Source: Aureibaculum sp. 2308TA14-22 (GTDB lineage: Bacteria > Bacteroidota > Bacteroidia > Flavobacteriales > Flavobacteriaceae). From it: 64,000 nt of DNA. The notes below the pieces were generated by a model. That model saw nothing but the letters and a program-made list of their open reading frames with translations. It was not told the DNA's origin and searched no databases. The position numbers and the translations under genes were made by a program. Below are positions 35,076 to 43,317 of this stretch, in pieces. The first letter of the stretch is position 1. Each line of letters begins with the position of its first letter. Where the stretch lies: the NCBI RefSeq assembly GCF_040538665.1, contig NZ_JBEWXT010000001.1:2692501-2756500 (forward strand), given 5' to 3'.

Positions 35076-35924
35076 ATGAAAGTACTTCCATTTAAAATTC
35101 CAAAACCAGAATATGATGCCCTGGTTTATCAAGAGGATATAGGTAATTCCTTTTATGATAAATTACATCAACACGAAGAAATTCAAATTAGCCTTATTTT
35201 TGAAGGAGAAGGTACCTTAATTGTTGGAGATACCATTAATTATTATAAACCAAATACTATTTTAGTTATTGGCGGAAACTTACCTCATATTTTTAAAAGT
35301 GATACAAATACCAATAACAAGTCGGTAATGTTGAGTCTTTTCTTCACTAAAAGCTCATTTGGAAATCATTTTTTTGAATTGGAAGAAATGCGAGCTTTAC
35401 AGCCTTTTTTTAAGAGAGCAACACATGGCTTTAAAATGATAACACAACAAAAAAAGGCAAAAAAATTATTTTTAAAGTTAAAGAAGGCCAACAAGCTAAA
35501 TAGATTTTTGATTTTAATTGAGTTATTAAAAATAGCAGCTACTTGCCGATACAAAAGTCTGTCATCTTTTATTTACGAAAAACAATTTTCTGATAATGAA
35601 GGAAATAGAATGCGAAATGTTTTTGGCTTTACTATGAGTAATTATAGAAGAGAAATTTACCTTGAAGACGTTGCCGAAATTGCCAATATGACCAAAAATG
35701 CTTTTTGCAAATATTTTAAAAAGCGGACTAATAAAACCTATTTTCAATTTTTATCCGAATTGAGAATAGAACACGCCAGTAAACTATTATTGTCAGAAAA
35801 CAATTACAGCATTTCCGAAATTGCTTTTGAATCTGGGTATAAAAATATCTCAAATTTTAATCGGCAATTTAAAACAGTGAAAAAGTGTAGCCCGTCAAAC
35901 TATAAAAGGAAAACTAACCTTTAA
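35076..35924 (+). CDS. AraC-family transcriptional regulator of the hydroxyproline operon
   Basis: 282 residues. An N-terminal cupin-like sensing domain (IGNSFYDKLHQHEEIQISL, then VGDTINYYKPNTILVIGGN) is followed by a C-terminal AraC double helix-turn-helix (about 185-280). YLEDVAEIANMTKNAFCKYF is the first helix-turn-helix, and the second ends with ISEIAFESGYKNISNFNRQFK, the classic signature. The cupin HxHEExQ pattern suggests a small-molecule effector. Divergence from the lyase gene implies it controls that operon, probably activated by hydroxyproline or a pathway intermediate (inference). Confidence 0.88.
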   Translation: MKVLPFKIPKPEYDALVYQEDIGNSFYDKLHQHEEIQISLIFEGEGTLIVGDTINYYKPNTILVIGGNLPHIFKSDTNTNNKSVMLSLFFTKSSFGNHFFELEEMRALQPFFKRATHGFKMITQQKKAKKLFLKLKKANKLNRFLILIELLKIAATCRYKSLSSFIYEKQFSDNEGNRMRNVFGFTMSNYRREIYLEDVAEIANMTKNAFCKYFKKRTNKTYFQFLSELRIEHASKLLLSENNYSISEIAFESGYKNISNFNRQFKTVKKCSPSNYKRKTNL

Positions 35925-36024
35925 CTTCAATATATTTAGTTCTCTCTCAACTACTCGGGACACTCGAATGGACAAGTTATGTAATCAATTTAAGAAATAA
36001 AATTCAAAATTATTTCGAAATAGT

Positions 36025-36057
36025 TTGTCTATTCAATTTTTTATTCTACATTTGTAG
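36025..36057 (+). promoter_or_regulatory. Canonical promoter with overlapping BlaI-type operator
   Basis: TTG (36025-36027), a 19-base spacer and TACATTTG (36047-36054) match the full Bacteroidota promoter consensus. The -7 box is embedded in CTACA-TT-TGTAG (36046-36057). This fits the TACA-N2-TGTA core recognised by BlaI/MecI repressors, so a bound repressor would block the promoter directly. The operator lies 24 bases before the BlaI-family start at 36082. Confidence 0.75.
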
Positions 36058-36081
36058 AGTTAATTCTAAAAACGTAGAGCA

Positions 36082-36447
36082 ATGTCCCTGTCAAAAACCG
36101 AAGAACAATTAATGCAATATTTATGGAAGCTTGAAAAAGCTTTTATGAAAGACTTGTTGGAGATTTATCCCGAGCCAAAACCTGCGACCACAACAATTGC
36201 CACTTTGCTAAAGCGAATGATAGGCAAAGGTTTTGTGGCGTATAAATTGTATGGAAATGCAAGAGAATATTACCCTATAGTAAAGAAGAAAGACTACTTC
36301 TCTAAACACGTAAACGGATTAATTAAAACCTTTTTTAATGATTCCGCCTCTCAGTTTGCTTCATTTTTTACTGAAGAAACCAATCTGACTAAAGAAGAAT
36401 TAGAAGATTTGAAAAAACTAATTGACAAACAAATTAAAGAAAAATAA
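36082..36447 (+). CDS. BlaI/MecI-family transcriptional repressor
   Basis: 121 residues. The winged-helix N-terminal domain (SKTEEQLMQYLWKLEKAFMK, then TTIATLLKRMIGKGFVAYK) is typical of BlaI/MecI/CopY repressors, and the C-terminal helix is for dimerisation. In the characterised systems a partner M56 membrane protease causes repressor cleavage on signal. The partner gene begins two bases downstream. A suitable operator overlaps the promoter just upstream, implying autoregulation. The inducing signal is not known. No beta-lactamase gene is adjacent. Confidence 0.9.
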   Translation: MSLSKTEEQLMQYLWKLEKAFMKDLLEIYPEPKPATTTIATLLKRMIGKGFVAYKLYGNAREYYPIVKKKDYFSKHVNGLIKTFFNDSASQFASFFTEETNLTKEELEDLKKLIDKQIKEK

Positions 36448-36449
36448 TC

Positions 36450-39041
36450 ATGGCAGCATATCTATTAAAATCAGGGATTATTTTGACAATATTTTATTTG
36501 TTTTACAAACTACTATTGGAAAAAGAACCCATCCATATTTTTAAACGAATTTATTTATTGTGCGGTTTGCTATTAGCTTTCACAATTCCATTAATCACTT
36601 TTACCACAGTTGTAGAAGTTGAGTCTATTGAATTTATTCCCTATATGGTATCTGAAATTCCTATTGACCAACAAACAACAACTGAATTAGCGACAATAAA
36701 TTATTGGCCCATCATATTATGGACGGTTTATGGATTTGGAGTAGTACTATTTGGGTTGAAATTCTTAATTAACCTTTTGCAAATTGGTTTAAAAGTTAGA
36801 AGAAATACTAAACAAAAAGTAAACCAATTTACTCATGTTTTATTACAAAACCTGACGACCCCACACACCTTTTTTAGCTATATATTTTTAAACAAACATA
36901 GGTATATACAACATCAAATTCCACAAGAAGTGTTTTGGCATGAAGAAACCCATGCCAAACAAAAACACAGCTTAGATGTGATTTTAATTGAGTTGCTACA
37001 AGTGGTATTTTGGTTTAACCCACTGCTCTACTTTATAAAGAAAGATGTAAAACTGAATCACGAATTTTTAGCAGATAGAGCTGTGTTAAACAAAGGTGTT
37101 CCGCTTACAGCTTATCAAGAAATACTATTGACTTTTTCAACGAGTCCAACCGAACCTGCATTAGCCAATGCATTAAATTATTCATCCATTAAAAAAAGAT
37201 TTACCATTATGAAAACAAGAACATCAAAAAAAGCAGTTTGGATTAAAAGTTTGATTCTGTTGCCGTTGGTTGCGGTGTTGATATATAGTTTTAGCGAGCA
37301 AAAGATTGTTGAAGTAGAAAAACGTAAAGAGACAGCAGCTCAATCGATTAATACAAATTTAACAATAAATAATATTGAGATATTAATTAATAAAAATGGC
37401 AATTATTTAGTAAATAATATTCAGACAAGTATAGAAAACTTAAAGAAAAGGTTCAATGAAATAAATCCTGATATTACAATTCGGGACAAAGAAAATATTA
37501 CTGCGAACATCCATACTGATATAAACACAAAAATGGCTTCCATTACAGATTTAAAAATCATTTTGAGGGACTATGGAATCAAGAAAGTGAATATCAACGG
37601 GGCACAAAATGTTATAAAACAAAATAGGTTATATCCGAAACCTACCTATAAAGGCAAACCTACTCAAGACACCTACTATGCTGGAGCGAGACTTCTTTCT
37701 TACAGTAAAGGAATTCAATATAAAGACACTATAATTGGAGAAGGGCTTTTAATGGAGAAACTTTATGAGGAATTATCAGAAAAGGAGAAAAAAATGTTTC
37801 CAATGCTATCATATATACCAGAACCCAAACGAAAAAAAGCACCAACACAGAAAGATATTAATGAATATAAAAAATCCAATTTATATGCTATCTGGATTGA
37901 CAACAAGAGCGTACCAAATTCCGAATTAGACAAATACCAATTAAGCGAGATAGCATATGTATCTGGCCCAATGACAATTACAAAAACGGGTAGGTCTAAA
38001 AAATATCCTCAACCTTTTTGGTGTACTTTTTATACACACAAATATTTTGACCAGAAAGAACTTGGAAAACAAATAATGACTTATGGTGGTGAAAGAATAA
38101 TAAATTACAGATCAATTGAAAAAATAAATAAAAAGTTTAATAAGTTAAGCTCAGATGGCTTTCAACAGAAAGAAGCCAATCCACAAGAACTAGAAGAATA
38201 CAACAAATTGGCAAAAAAATACAATGCACAACCCGAGGACAAACGTGTAGTTCAATTAAAAGACTTAAACCGTTTGGAGTCTATTTTTAATAAAATGACG
38301 GTACAACAAAAAGGAAATGCTGAGCCTTTTCCGAATTGTCCGCCGCCGCCAATAAAAAACCAAGACAAAGCTACAAAAGAGCAAGTTGCTGAATATAATA
38401 AGTTAGCAAAACACTATAATAGTATGTCAAAAAACAATATGGTTGTTAAAGTAACTGACGTAAATCGTCTAAGTTATATTTATAACCTAATGACTAAAAA
38501 GCAAAAACAGAATGCCGAGCCATTTCCTAATTTTCCGCCTCCGCCTCCACCAGTAAAGATTGGAGAAAAGGTTTCCGAAGGATATGAGTTACCACCACCT
38601 CCGCCACCAGCCCCTAGCCAGAAAACGATAGAAAAAGGTTCAAAAAAATTGCAAAAAGCTTTTAAAAACTTTTCTAAAGAAACTGAACTATATGCTAAAG
38701 CTGTGAGAAAATATAGAACTGACAAAAAAGGGTTGGACAACATAGAAAATCAATACAAAAATGTAATGGAACTTCATAAAGCGTATTCAACATTAGCAGA
38801 AAAAGAAGGGGTTTTACCAACTCCTCCACCGCCACCTCCTATTCCTGAAGACACAACAGATCATATGATTCAGATGGCAAAAAAAGGAGCATTATTTTAT
38901 TATGAGGGTAAAAAAATAACATCAGATAAGGCGATTGAAATTACTAAGAAAAACAAGAGCATTAATATTCAAGTGTTAGGGCATGGTTCTAGTAAGCCTA
39001 TAGTGAAACTCTCTAAGAAGCCTATTACGGTTGAAGAATAA
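36450..39041 (+). CDS. M56 (BlaR1-like) membrane metallopeptidase with repeated Pro-rich extracytoplasmic region
   Basis: 863 residues. Helices near 10-30, 35-50 and 85-110 precede the zinc site HEETH at 164-168 with NHEFLADRAV as the third-ligand segment. A fourth helix lies near 265. The remaining 580 residues should be periplasmic. They hold two copies of a module (EYNKLAKKYN... and EYNKLAKHYN...), each ending NAEPFPNxPPPP, with polyproline runs before and after, and no penicillin-binding sensor domain. The protein would sense an envelope signal and inactivate the repressor encoded just upstream. The ligand is unknown and the modules may bind it or a peptidoglycan partner. Confidence 0.85.
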   Translation: MAAYLLKSGIILTIFYLFYKLLLEKEPIHIFKRIYLLCGLLLAFTIPLITFTTVVEVESIEFIPYMVSEIPIDQQTTTELATINYWPIILWTVYGFGVVLFGLKFLINLLQIGLKVRRNTKQKVNQFTHVLLQNLTTPHTFFSYIFLNKHRYIQHQIPQEVFWHEETHAKQKHSLDVILIELLQVVFWFNPLLYFIKKDVKLNHEFLADRAVLNKGVPLTAYQEILLTFSTSPTEPALANALNYSSIKKRFTIMKTRTSKKAVWIKSLILLPLVAVLIYSFSEQKIVEVEKRKETAAQSINTNLTINNIEILINKNGNYLVNNIQTSIENLKKRFNEINPDITIRDKENITANIHTDINTKMASITDLKIILRDYGIKKVNINGAQNVIKQNRLYPKPTYKGKPTQDTYYAGARLLSYSKGIQYKDTIIGEGLLMEKLYEELSEKEKKMFPMLSYIPEPKRKKAPTQKDINEYKKSNLYAIWIDNKSVPNSELDKYQLSEIAYVSGPMTITKTGRSKKYPQPFWCTFYTHKYFDQKELGKQIMTYGGERIINYRSIEKINKKFNKLSSDGFQQKEANPQELEEYNKLAKKYNAQPEDKRVVQLKDLNRLESIFNKMTVQQKGNAEPFPNCPPPPIKNQDKATKEQVAEYNKLAKHYNSMSKNNMVVKVTDVNRLSYIYNLMTKKQKQNAEPFPNFPPPPPPVKIGEKVSEGYELPPPPPPAPSQKTIEKGSKKLQKAFKNFSKETELYAKAVRKYRTDKKGLDNIENQYKNVMELHKAYSTLAEKEGVLPTPPPPPPIPEDTTDHMIQMAKKGALFYYEGKKITSDKAIEITKKNKSINIQVLGHGSSKPIVKLSKKPITVEE

Positions 39042-39091
39042 CCCCTCCGTCCTTTATCTTTTTTACAAGCTATAAACTATGTAACTGGATA

Positions 39092-39114
39092 CCTCCCCTT
39101 GAAATAAGGGGAGG
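39092..39114. repeat. REP-like CCTCCCCTT palindrome
   Basis: CCTCCCCTT and AAGGGGAGG form a 9-base stem around GAAAT, the same GC-rich type as the palindromes in the copper genes. Between the convergent M56 and PhnA genes it may act as a terminator. Confidence 0.6.
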
Positions 39115-39134
39115 AGCTTTATCCCAAGATTAAT

Positions 39135-39713
39135 CTATAATTTCTTTACAAATTTTGTAATAATTACAATCTGCTGCCCATCAACCTTGCCTTCTATATA
39201 TTCGGCATTTTCATGGTCTAAAGATATTCGTCTGACGGCCGTACCTTGTTTGGCAACCATACTAGAACCTTTTACTTTTAGATCCTTAATCAGTACAACG
39301 GAATCACCAACCTCAAGAATTGCACCATTACTATCCCTATGCACTATAGCATCTTGTGTATCCAAATGTTCGCCAGTCTGCCTTGCAAAAGCCAAGGCTT
39401 CATCATCTAAATACATCATATCCAGCAAATCTTGCGGCCAACCTTCAGAGCGTAAGCGTTGTAACATCCGCCAAGAAAGAATTTGTACAGGTCGATGTTC
39501 GCTCCACATACTATCATTTAAGCATCGCCAATGGTTGGCGTCCATATTGTCGGCATCTTCAATTTGTTCCAAGCAGGTATTGCAAACCAATACGGCTTCA
39601 TCAATCGTTTCGTTAAGTGCCGGTGGCAACTTATAAACGGATAGATTTTCCGTTGCTTTGCACATTTCGCAAGTAGAATTACTTCTTTCTTCTAGGTTTT
39701 TTAATATACTCAT
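39135..39713 (-). CDS. PhnA-domain zinc-ribbon protein
   Basis: 192 residues. The N-terminal CEMCKA and CNTCLEQ pairs form a zinc ribbon, the middle resembles a linker, and the C-terminal PhnA/YjdM domain (NGAILEVGDSVVLIKDLKVK, then IEGKVDGQQIVIITKFVKK) completes the family. Despite the name PhnA, YjdM-like proteins are not established phosphonate enzymes and their role is unknown. The gene is transcribed alone, convergent with the M56 gene. Confidence 0.85.
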   Translation of the reverse strand: MSILKNLEERSNSTCEMCKATENLSVYKLPPALNETIDEAVLVCNTCLEQIEDADNMDANHWRCLNDSMWSEHRPVQILSWRMLQRLRSEGWPQDLLDMMYLDDEALAFARQTGEHLDTQDAIVHRDSNGAILEVGDSVVLIKDLKVKGSSMVAKQGTAVRRISLDHENAEYIEGKVDGQQIVIITKFVKKL

Positions 39714-39755
39714 TGTTGTAATTAATTGTTATTTGTATTAGGTTAATAATTTTGT

Positions 39756-39870
39756 TGTCATTCAGAACGAAGCATATGAGTGTTTGAACATTATCACCAT
39801 TTTAAGCGAAGTGAAGAATCTCAAATTTACAACGACGAATTCAACAGATTCCTCGTGCCTCGGAATGACA
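39756..39870. repeat. Interspersed repeat with TGTCATTC ends
   Basis: The stretch begins TGTCATTCAGAACGAAGC and ends CTCGGAATGACA, so its ends are inverted complements over about 11 bases with one mismatch. An internal GAAGTGAAGAATCTC and AGATTCCTCG form further inverted arms. This matches the look of a repeat family scattered through Bacteroidota intergenic regions (from memory of such genomes, not from a search). It fills most of the 182-base gap between the PhnA and YjbR genes. Confidence 0.6.
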
Positions 39871-39895
39871 CTCTAAATTATCATTTTCATCTCTT

Positions 39896-40249
39896 TCAAA
39901 GCGTTTCTCTTAATTTTTTGGGCAATTTGGCGACAACCAAATCATAAGAATGATCAATAAGTTCTGGGAGCAAGGATTTTGGCAATCGGTTATCAAAAAT
40001 TATAGTGTTCCAGAGTTTTTTGCTCATGTGGTAACCGGGAATGATAATACCATCATACTCTTCGCGAAGTGCAATGGCTCTTTCGGGGTCGCATTTTAAA
40101 TTTACTTGTGTGGGTTTTCTTGTTAATCCTGTTAAGGCAAACATTTTACCAAGCACTTTAAAAACAAGTGTATGTTCATCAAAAGGAAAACTTTCGGTAA
40201 CCCCTTTTTTTCTTAAACAATATTCGCGAAATTCTTCTATGTTCATCAT
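39896..40249 (-). CDS. MmcQ/YjbR family protein
   Basis: 117 residues. YCLRKKGVTESFPFDEHTLVF, the VGKMFAL-like segment and the closing RLPKSLLPELIDHSYDLVV follow the MmcQ/YjbR family (CyaY-like fold, proposed DNA binding, role unknown). The product starts MM; either Met is possible. Its start overlaps the DUF4260 stop by four bases, indicating coupled translation with that gene. Confidence 0.85.
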   Translation of the reverse strand: MMNIEEFREYCLRKKGVTESFPFDEHTLVFKVLGKMFALTGLTRKPTQVNLKCDPERAIALREEYDGIIIPGYHMSKKLWNTIIFDNRLPKSLLPELIDHSYDLVVAKLPKKLRETL

Positions 40250-40608
40250 TCCCTTTTTCCTATTTTACCCAAATGGGTATTGTTAAAACTATCATTGAAT
40301 TTAAGTCCGTAACCAAATACCCTGTCAAAAGCGGAATGTCCAAAAAATACAATCCCGATCATTTGCAAAACTTCACTTTGCAAATAAATTCCCACTAAGT
40401 ACAACAATATCATAATCCCTTTATGATGCAATATATTATACGTTAATGCTCCAATTTTAGAGTTAATAGCATAACCTACAAAGCCAACATCCGGCAAGAA
40501 AAACAGCAATAAATACCACCACCAATCAAAATTTAACAATGAAAACAAGTAAATAGAAAGAGCAAACAATACTATCTCTTCAAATTTAAGAATATTCTTC
40601 ATCATCAT
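40246..40608 (-). CDS. DUF4260 family membrane protein
   Basis: 120 residues, four hydrophobic helices. WWWYLLLFFLPDVGFVGYAI, TYNILHHKG and FFGHSAFDRVFGYGLK are DUF4260 landmarks. Members are small inner-membrane proteins of unknown role. It overlaps the YjbR gene downstream and starts three bases after the cyclase stop, so cyclase, DUF4260 and YjbR form an operon. Confidence 0.85.
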   Translation of the reverse strand: MMMKNILKFEEIVLFALSIYLFSLLNFDWWWYLLLFFLPDVGFVGYAINSKIGALTYNILHHKGIMILLYLVGIYLQSEVLQMIGIVFFGHSAFDRVFGYGLKFNDSFNNTHLGKIGKRE

Positions 40609-40611
40609 TTT

Positions 40612-41364
40612 TTAATTTAAAACCTCATATAAAATGGGCTTACTAGGTGAGGCGTTATTTTCAAATGGGGCAATTTGTAGGTTTAAAAAATACTTCCCGT
40701 CTTTGATACTATTGGGTACAAAAATAAACTCAGTTATGGTTGCACTTTTTCTTACCCTACCATTGGTATTCCAAAAAGCATTATGAGCTAATAATTTACC
40801 ACCATCTTTTTCTTTATCTACTGATGGTAGGTCGATTAACAAGTGTTCTATGCCCTTATTCTTTAAATGCTCCACAGCTTCTTCCAACAAATAAGGTGGA
40901 TTGGTCTTGGAGTAGTTTCGCTTTAATTTGTCGCTAGTATTTGGCATAGTGCGTATAATTATGGCCTCACGTTTTTTATTGCCTAACACAAACTGTATTT
41001 GTTTTTTAGATATAACAAAATCGCCATCAATTTTCTCCGGAGCAACGGTAACTACTTCTGCCAAAAAGAAAAACTGTTTTAAAGACTGATTGAGAGAAAT
41101 AAATTCTTTGGTTATATGACCAACACATTCAGTATGCGTACCATGGGCATGCGGCTTAAAATAAATGGAATTAAAATTTGAAGAATGCTTTTTTTTGATA
41201 CTTCTCATTTTTTTTAACCGTGGGCTTTTTTGATTCCAGGCCAGTACTCCTACATTGTCTCGTGTTAAGGGCAGAGGTATTGAAATATCTAAAGGTTCGG
41301 ATAAGTTTATCTTTAATTTTTGTGATCCGTATTGTATTGTTGTGAGCATATTCTTTTGCGTCAT
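40612..41364 (-). CDS. Cyclase family protein (kynurenine formamidase-like metal hydrolase)
   Basis: 250 residues. The metal motif HAHGTHTECVGH corresponds to the H-x-GTH-x-D-x-x-x-H pattern of the cyclase/KynB family, with Glu where Asp is usual. Family members are Mn- or Zn-dependent hydrolases such as formylkynurenine formamidase. Residues 1-6 may be an extension: a second Met at residue 6 (41349) is an alternative start. No tryptophan-degradation genes are adjacent, so the substrate is open. First gene of the operon with DUF4260 and YjbR genes. Confidence 0.8.
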   Translation of the reverse strand: MTQKNMLTTIQYGSQKLKINLSEPLDISIPLPLTRDNVGVLAWNQKSPRLKKMRSIKKKHSSNFNSIYFKPHAHGTHTECVGHITKEFISLNQSLKQFFFLAEVVTVAPEKIDGDFVISKKQIQFVLGNKKREAIIIRTMPNTSDKLKRNYSKTNPPYLLEEAVEHLKNKGIEHLLIDLPSVDKEKDGGKLLAHNAFWNTNGRVRKSATITEFIFVPNSIKDGKYFLNLQIAPFENNASPSKPILYEVLN

Positions 41365-41438
41365 TTATTATAATTCCAAATATAAGGATTAAATAAAGTT
41401 TCACGCAAAGGAAGCAAAGATTTTCGCAAAGGTTTACC

Positions 41439-42566
41439 CTAATCAATTATAAAAAGTTCACTAGCTAGACCATCTGCCAAAAATTTACCTTTTTTAGTCG
41501 TTTTTAGTTTCTCTTTATTTGTTACCTGCAACAAATTTTGTTCGACAAATTTTTGAGCTTTTTTTAGTAAATCGCTCTTATAGTTTTTACCAAATTCATT
41601 TTCTATTTTTTGTAAATCTACGCCCCAAATGGTTCTCAGACCGGTCATTATGGCCTCGTTGAACCGATTGTCTATCGATAATTCTTCTATTTCTCTAGGG
41701 ATTTTATGCTGTTGAATTGCCTTTAGGTACTTTACATTATTGGAAACGTTCCAACTCCGTTCTTTCCCGTTAAAGGAATGTGCCGAAGGCCCAATACCCA
41801 AATACGATTTACCAAACCAGTAGGCCGTATTGTGTTTTGAAAAATAATTGGGCTTGCCAAAATTGGAAATTTCGTAATGCACAAACCCTTGTTTTTCGGT
41901 TTCAGCAACCAAAATATTAAAATGCTCCAATGCCAGTTCTTCAGATACGTCGGGATATTTTCCTTGGTGGATAAAACTTTCCAATGCCGTTTTTGGTTCC
42001 ACCGTTAAGGCGTAGCTTGAAATATGGTTGATACCGAAATCAAAAACAGTTTTCAAGTTTTCTTTCCAACGTTTATTTGACATGTTTGGAATGCCATAAA
42101 TCAAATCAACTGTAATATTGTTAAAGTATTTTGTAGCTTCTTCTAAGCATTTTTTAGCTTGTGTTGCATTATGTGAACGGTTCATAATTCGCAAATCTTC
42201 ATCAAAAAACGATTGGATTCCGATACTTAATCGGTTGATTTGGGAAGATGCCAGTTCCTCAATTTTTCCAATGGTTAAATCGTCAGGGTTAGCCTCCAAG
42301 GTAATTTCAGGTTTTTCAATTACTTCGTAATTTTCATAAATCGCAGTTAATAAAATTTGCAACTCCTCAGCAGTCAATAAGGAAGGTGTACCGCCGCCGA
42401 AGTAAATGGTTTCAACCTCTTCATTAAGTTCATTTTTACGCAACACCAATTCGGTTGCTAAGGCTTGTACCATTTCTTCTTTTCGTTTTAACGAAGTAGA
42501 AAAGTGAAAGTCACAATAATGGCAAGCTTGTTTGCAGAAGGGAATATGGAGATAAATACTAGACAT
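41439..42566 (-). CDS. hemW: HemW-like radical SAM heme chaperone
   Basis: 375 residues. CKQACHYCDF near residue 11 holds the radical-SAM Cys triad (CxxxCxxC). IYFGGGTPSLL, LEANPDD and RLSIGIQSF are typical of the HemN/HemW family. The missing HemN-specific N-terminal extension and the length (about 375-380) favour HemW, a heme-binding chaperone for respiratory enzymes, over coproporphyrinogen dehydrogenase. Its ATG overlaps the stop of the DUF3667 gene (TAATG), forming a chain with that gene and ruvC. Confidence 0.9.
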   Translation of the reverse strand: MSSIYLHIPFCKQACHYCDFHFSTSLKRKEEMVQALATELVLRKNELNEEVETIYFGGGTPSLLTAEELQILLTAIYENYEVIEKPEITLEANPDDLTIGKIEELASSQINRLSIGIQSFFDEDLRIMNRSHNATQAKKCLEEATKYFNNITVDLIYGIPNMSNKRWKENLKTVFDFGINHISSYALTVEPKTALESFIHQGKYPDVSEELALEHFNILVAETEKQGFVHYEISNFGKPNYFSKHNTAYWFGKSYLGIGPSAHSFNGKERSWNVSNNVKYLKAIQQHKIPREIEELSIDNRFNEAIMTGLRTIWGVDLQKIENEFGKNYKSDLLKKAQKFVEQNLLQVTNKEKLKTTKKGKFLADGLASELFIID

Positions 42567-43315
42567 TAACTAGTTTTTAACCAAACTATTAAAAATGAAA
42601 GTCCGTACCCTATTATCATATAAAATATCACTGAGATAAAATATATAAAAATGATCTTAATAATATTTAAAAAACTTATCCTTTGAAAAAAGGATAGCAA
42701 TGCATAAATCATATAAAAAAGCATAACTATAAATGGCACCATTCTATATTGTGCACCTACATATTGTAAACCAAACATTAATACAGTCGTTATTACAATA
42801 TAAAAACCAATAACATAAAATGAAATTGCAATATATTCAGCAAATGTATACCTTTTAAAAAATAATAATTTAACAGCAACAGCAAATGTGAAAACAAAAG
42901 TAAAAATGATATTATTTACGTTTTTTGCCATAAAAACTCCAGCATTAGTAATTAAGTTTTGACTCACTCCTATGCCTCCAGCTTCGACCATATTCTGCAT
43001 TGGATCGTAATTCAATAGTGACTTTACAAGTACAAAAATCAGTGTTACTAAGATAAAAAATGGAACTGGTTTATAATACGTTTTTCTTTTTCCATTTAGA
43101 TACTCCCTAAATAGCTTTCCTGGGTTTACCACTAATAATTTAAGCGTAAGAAGTAAAGGTGAATTTACTGAAAAAACAACATCGATAAAATCTTGAAGCG
43201 TCTCTTTAAATGTAACTTTATGTACGGATGCTCTTTGACCACATTTACTACAATAGTTAGCAATCAAATTACTTTGGCAGTTTTTGCAATATGTTGGTTC
43301 TTTTCTCGTAATCAT
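42566..43315 (-). CDS. DUF3667 family membrane protein
   Basis: 249 residues. A zinc ribbon near the N-terminus (CKNCQSNLIANYCSKCGQR) is followed by the FKETLQDFIDVVFSVNSPLLLTL segment and GKLFREYLNGKRKTYYKPVPFF, all DUF3667 landmarks, then five hydrophobic helices. Function is unknown; in Bacteroidota these proteins are common and found singly. The gene starts two bases after the ruvC stop and its own stop overlaps the hemW start. Confidence 0.85.
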   Translation of the reverse strand: MITRKEPTYCKNCQSNLIANYCSKCGQRASVHKVTFKETLQDFIDVVFSVNSPLLLTLKLLVVNPGKLFREYLNGKRKTYYKPVPFFILVTLIFVLVKSLLNYDPMQNMVEAGGIGVSQNLITNAGVFMAKNVNNIIFTFVFTFAVAVKLLFFKRYTFAEYIAISFYVIGFYIVITTVLMFGLQYVGAQYRMVPFIVMLFYMIYALLSFFQRISFLNIIKIIFIYFISVIFYMIIGYGLSFLIVWLKTS

Positions 43316-43317
43316 AT

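Noticed and set aside
38340-38610. Repeated CCN-rich stretches as a possible CRISPR or minisatellite
   Set aside because: The repeats are short, in frame and encode polyproline within the M56 protein. There are no regular spacers.
36082-39041. A beta-lactam resistance operon
   Set aside because: The repressor and M56 pair resembles BlaI/BlaR1, but the M56 protein lacks a penicillin-binding sensor domain and no beta-lactamase gene is linked. The class C-fold hydrolase at 57.9 kb is 19 kb away.
41171-41446. 91-codon minus-strand frame between hemW and the cyclase gene
   Set aside because: Most of it overlaps the cyclase gene in another frame, with no recognisable motif. The cyclase metal motif fixes the true frame.
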